From positions 62,001-126,000 of the forward strand of contig NZ_JACRYT010000002.1 of assembly GCF_014333425.1 (NCBI RefSeq): a stretch of DNA of 64,000 nucleotides, in the 5' to 3' direction. The stretch comes from Zhenpiania hominis (GTDB taxonomy: Bacteria > Bacillota > Clostridia > Peptostreptococcales > Anaerovoracaceae). Below, one piece after another: positions 62,439-64,000 of the stretch (positions are counted from its first letter, which is position 1; each line of letters opens with the position of its first letter). The notes under the pieces are model-generated. The model had not been told where the DNA came from and did no database searches. It was given only the letters and a program-made list of their open reading frames with translations. Made by a program: the position numbers and the translations under genes.

Positions 62439-63733
62439 AGGCTGCGATAGACTATATCTTAAATCCCGAAAAGACAGACGGGAAGCTGCTTGCGTCCTCT
62501 TTCGGCTGCGGGCTGGAAACCGCCGATATTGAGTTTGCATGGACGCGGGAAGCTGCCGGAGATCGCGGCACACATTTAGGGCGGCACTTGATACAATCCT
62601 TTGCGGTGGGAGAAACCACACCGGAAGAAGCGCACAAAATCGGCATGGAACTTGCCGGGGCGGTATTAGGCGGCAAGTATGAGTTTGTTTTGACAACTCA
62701 CGTCGATAAAGACCATCTGCATAATCACTTGATTTTCAACGCGGTTAGCTTCGTTGACTACAAAAAGTACCATTCCAACAAGCAAAGCTATCACTTTATC
62801 CGGCGCACCAGCGACAGGATATGTAAAGAGCATGGGCTATCCGTCGTCGTACCGGGACAGGACAAGGGAAAAAGCTATGCAGAATACACCGCCGAAAAGC
62901 AAGGGACAAGCTACAAAGCAAAGCTGAAAACGGCGATAGATACTCTCATTCCCCAAGTGAAAGATTTTGACGAACTGCTGCGCCGCTTGCAGGAAATGGG
63001 GTATGAAATCAAACAGGGCAAATACATTTCCTTTCGCGCTGCCGGACAGGAACGGTTTACCCGCACAAAGACGCTCGGCGCGGCCTATACGGAAGAAGCG
63101 ATAAAGGAGCGTATCAAGGGCGTGTATGTTGCCAAAACAAAAACGCTGCGGGAAGATAAGAAAATCCGGCTTGTCGTCGATCTTGAAAACAGTATCAAAG
63201 CCCAACAGTCGGCGGGCTATGAACGGTGGGCGAAAATCCATAATCTGAAACAGGCTGCTAAAAGCATGAACTTCCTAACCGAAAACAAGATTGAGTATTA
63301 CAGCGACCTTGAAAGCAAAATTGCGGATATTATGACCGCCCATGACGCGGCGGCAAGGGCGGTTAAAGAGGTAGAACAGCGTATGTCTGATTTGTCGCTG
63401 CTTATCAAGCACACCACCACATACCGACAGTTAAAACCGATTTACGAGGAATACAAGAAGTCGCGGGACAAGGAAAAGTATCTGCGGGGGCATGAAAGCG
63501 AAATTATCCTGTTTGAAGCTGCGGCAAAGGCACTCCGGGAAATGCAGATAAAGAAGCTGCCCGATCTCGCCGCGCTGCGCAAGGAGTATAGCAGCTTAAA
63601 CGACAGGAAAAGCAAATTGTATGAGGATTACCGCCAAGCGAAAAAGCAAATGCAGGAGTACGGCATTGTCAAAAAGAACGTCGATAGTATTCTTTACCCG
63701 TCCCAAAGCAAGGCGCGGGAGCAGGAGCGATAA
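62399..63733 (+). CDS. MobA/VirD2-type relaxase
   Basis: The relaxase nicks oriT and pilots the strand into the recipient. The N-terminal domain has the family opening AVTKTHPIKSTLKAAIDYILNPEKT, and the three-histidine metal site is in TTHVDKDHLHNHLIFNAV. The C-terminal half is helical and charged, with coiled coil. At 444 residues it matches relaxases of clostridial mobilizable transposons. It directly follows mobC. Confidence 0.92.
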   Translation: MAVTKTHPIKSTLKAAIDYILNPEKTDGKLLASSFGCGLETADIEFAWTREAAGDRGTHLGRHLIQSFAVGETTPEEAHKIGMELAGAVLGGKYEFVLTTHVDKDHLHNHLIFNAVSFVDYKKYHSNKQSYHFIRRTSDRICKEHGLSVVVPGQDKGKSYAEYTAEKQGTSYKAKLKTAIDTLIPQVKDFDELLRRLQEMGYEIKQGKYISFRAAGQERFTRTKTLGAAYTEEAIKERIKGVYVAKTKTLREDKKIRLVVDLENSIKAQQSAGYERWAKIHNLKQAAKSMNFLTENKIEYYSDLESKIADIMTAHDAAARAVKEVEQRMSDLSLLIKHTTTYRQLKPIYEEYKKSRDKEKYLRGHESEIILFEAAAKALREMQIKKLPDLAALRKEYSSLNDRKSKLYEDYRQAKKQMQEYGIVKKNVDSILYPSQSKAREQER

Positions 63734-63749
63734 ACCAAACATAAATAAA

Positions 63750-63778
63750 AAGGACAGTCGATTTACTCGGCTGTCCTT
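63750..63778 (-). terminator. Terminator of the right-edge gene
   Basis: AAGGACAG/CTGTCCTT stem; on the minus strand it is followed by TTTTTATTT, so it serves the partial gene at 63804. Confidence 0.7.
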
Positions 63779-63803
63779 ACTGGTACTGCTTGATAACTCA
63801 AGA

Positions 63804-64000
63804 TTACTTTTCCCAAGTAAAGCGGAGATACCGGCTGGCAAGAATCTGCCCTCCATCATCAAAACAAATCACCGTACTGGGATTATCCGGAGTAATTGTC
63901 ATTGTTTCTAATTCTGAACCATTAGCGTCATAACAAATGATTTCCACCGAACCAACTTCACTCCCTAATTCAAAGGTTTGATAGTCAGTAACTTCCTCTG
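63804..64000 (-). CDS. Unidentified protein, C-terminal part (5' partial)
   Basis: A minus-strand frame enters from the right edge and ends at 63804. It reads TDYQTFELGSEVGSVEIICY near the edge and QILASRYLRFTWEK at the end, with a beta-rich, acidic character. I do not recognise the family. A terminator follows the stop, which supports a real gene. Confidence 0.5.
   Translation of the reverse strand, partial: EEVTDYQTFELGSEVGSVEIICYDANGSELETMTITPDNPSTVICFDDGGQILASRYLRFTWEK

Larger units (their letters stand above)
56273..64000. mobile_element. Mobilizable element with serine recombinase and Cfr-like gene (left end)
   Basis: The collagen gene frame breaks at about 56272, and all that follows is typical of clostridial mobilizable or conjugative transposons: a large serine recombinase at the extreme end, DUF6870, HTH and sigma-factor genes, a cargo methyltransferase with its KTR protein, an XRE regulator, an oriT-like region, MobC and a relaxase. 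The exact left end is uncertain by several bases. No conjugation pore genes are visible, so within the window it looks mobilizable rather than self-transmissible. The cargo segment 59.9-61.5 kb is clearly more AT-rich than its surroundings. Confidence 0.85.

Overview
The window comes from a spore-forming, obligately anaerobic Firmicute of class Clostridia. The evidence is SpoIVA, a BclA-like collagen spore-surface protein, a trimeric [FeFe] hydrogenase, a complete Rnf complex, a thiolase, Gram-positive LexA boxes and clostridial Rex boxes. The chromosomal part is dense, about half GC, and mostly on the minus strand. No rRNA, tRNA or CRISPR array was seen.

Layout. 0-1 kb: the end of a PAS/pseudo-receiver protein and a decayed metallophosphoesterase. 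1-13 kb: a tightly overlapping minus-strand operon plsX-rnc-smc-ftsY-der-plsY-gpsA-miaB, then spoIVA with its own sigma-E-like promoter. This covers phospholipid synthesis, RNA processing, chromosome organisation, protein targeting and ribosome assembly. 13.4-16.3 kb: glnS and malic enzyme. 16.3-18.7 kb: a small exported protein and a YibE/YibF pair. 18.7-20.1 kb: thiolase with a promoter flanked by two Rex boxes. 20-25.6 kb: DUF2156 protein, cysteine hydrolase, SurE, sirtuin, lipoprotein and zinc-ribbon membrane protein. 25.7-33 kb: two paralogous LytTR regulators with matching 21-bp-spaced operators, an SOS-boxed DNA-repair radical-SAM pair, a patatin, and a two-gene sensor in which the phospho-acceptor histidine and the kinase ATPase lie on separate proteins. 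33-35 kb: an ECF S-component divergent from a MocR regulator that lacks the PLP lysine.

35-49.5 kb is the energy-conservation region: hydCBA, apbE and rnfCDGEAB. Ferredoxin and NADH from fermentation can feed hydrogen production (HydABC) or Rnf ion pumping. ApbE would attach FMN to RnfG and RnfD. A NusG_II protein and a Gx transporter lie between. 50.3-55.3 kb holds a CoA-acylating aldehyde dehydrogenase and a response regulator-ABC-permease-kinase module.

From about 56.27 kb to the window end lies a mobilizable element that has cut into the collagen-like gene. It carries a large serine recombinase, a DUF6870 protein, a hairpin-rich probably non-coding tract, an HTH protein and a sigma factor, a 35-residue ORF, a Cfr/RlmN-like radical-SAM methyltransferase behind a leader-peptide attenuator, an XRE regulator, a candidate oriT, MobC and a relaxase. 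The other end of the element is outside the window.

Most notable observations: the attenuator of the Cfr-like gene, the split histidine kinase with its twin LytTR operators, the SOS boxes on the radical-SAM repair pair, the hairpin-rich tract in the element, and the lysine-less MocR. All gene identities come from reading sequence motifs; no database search was run.
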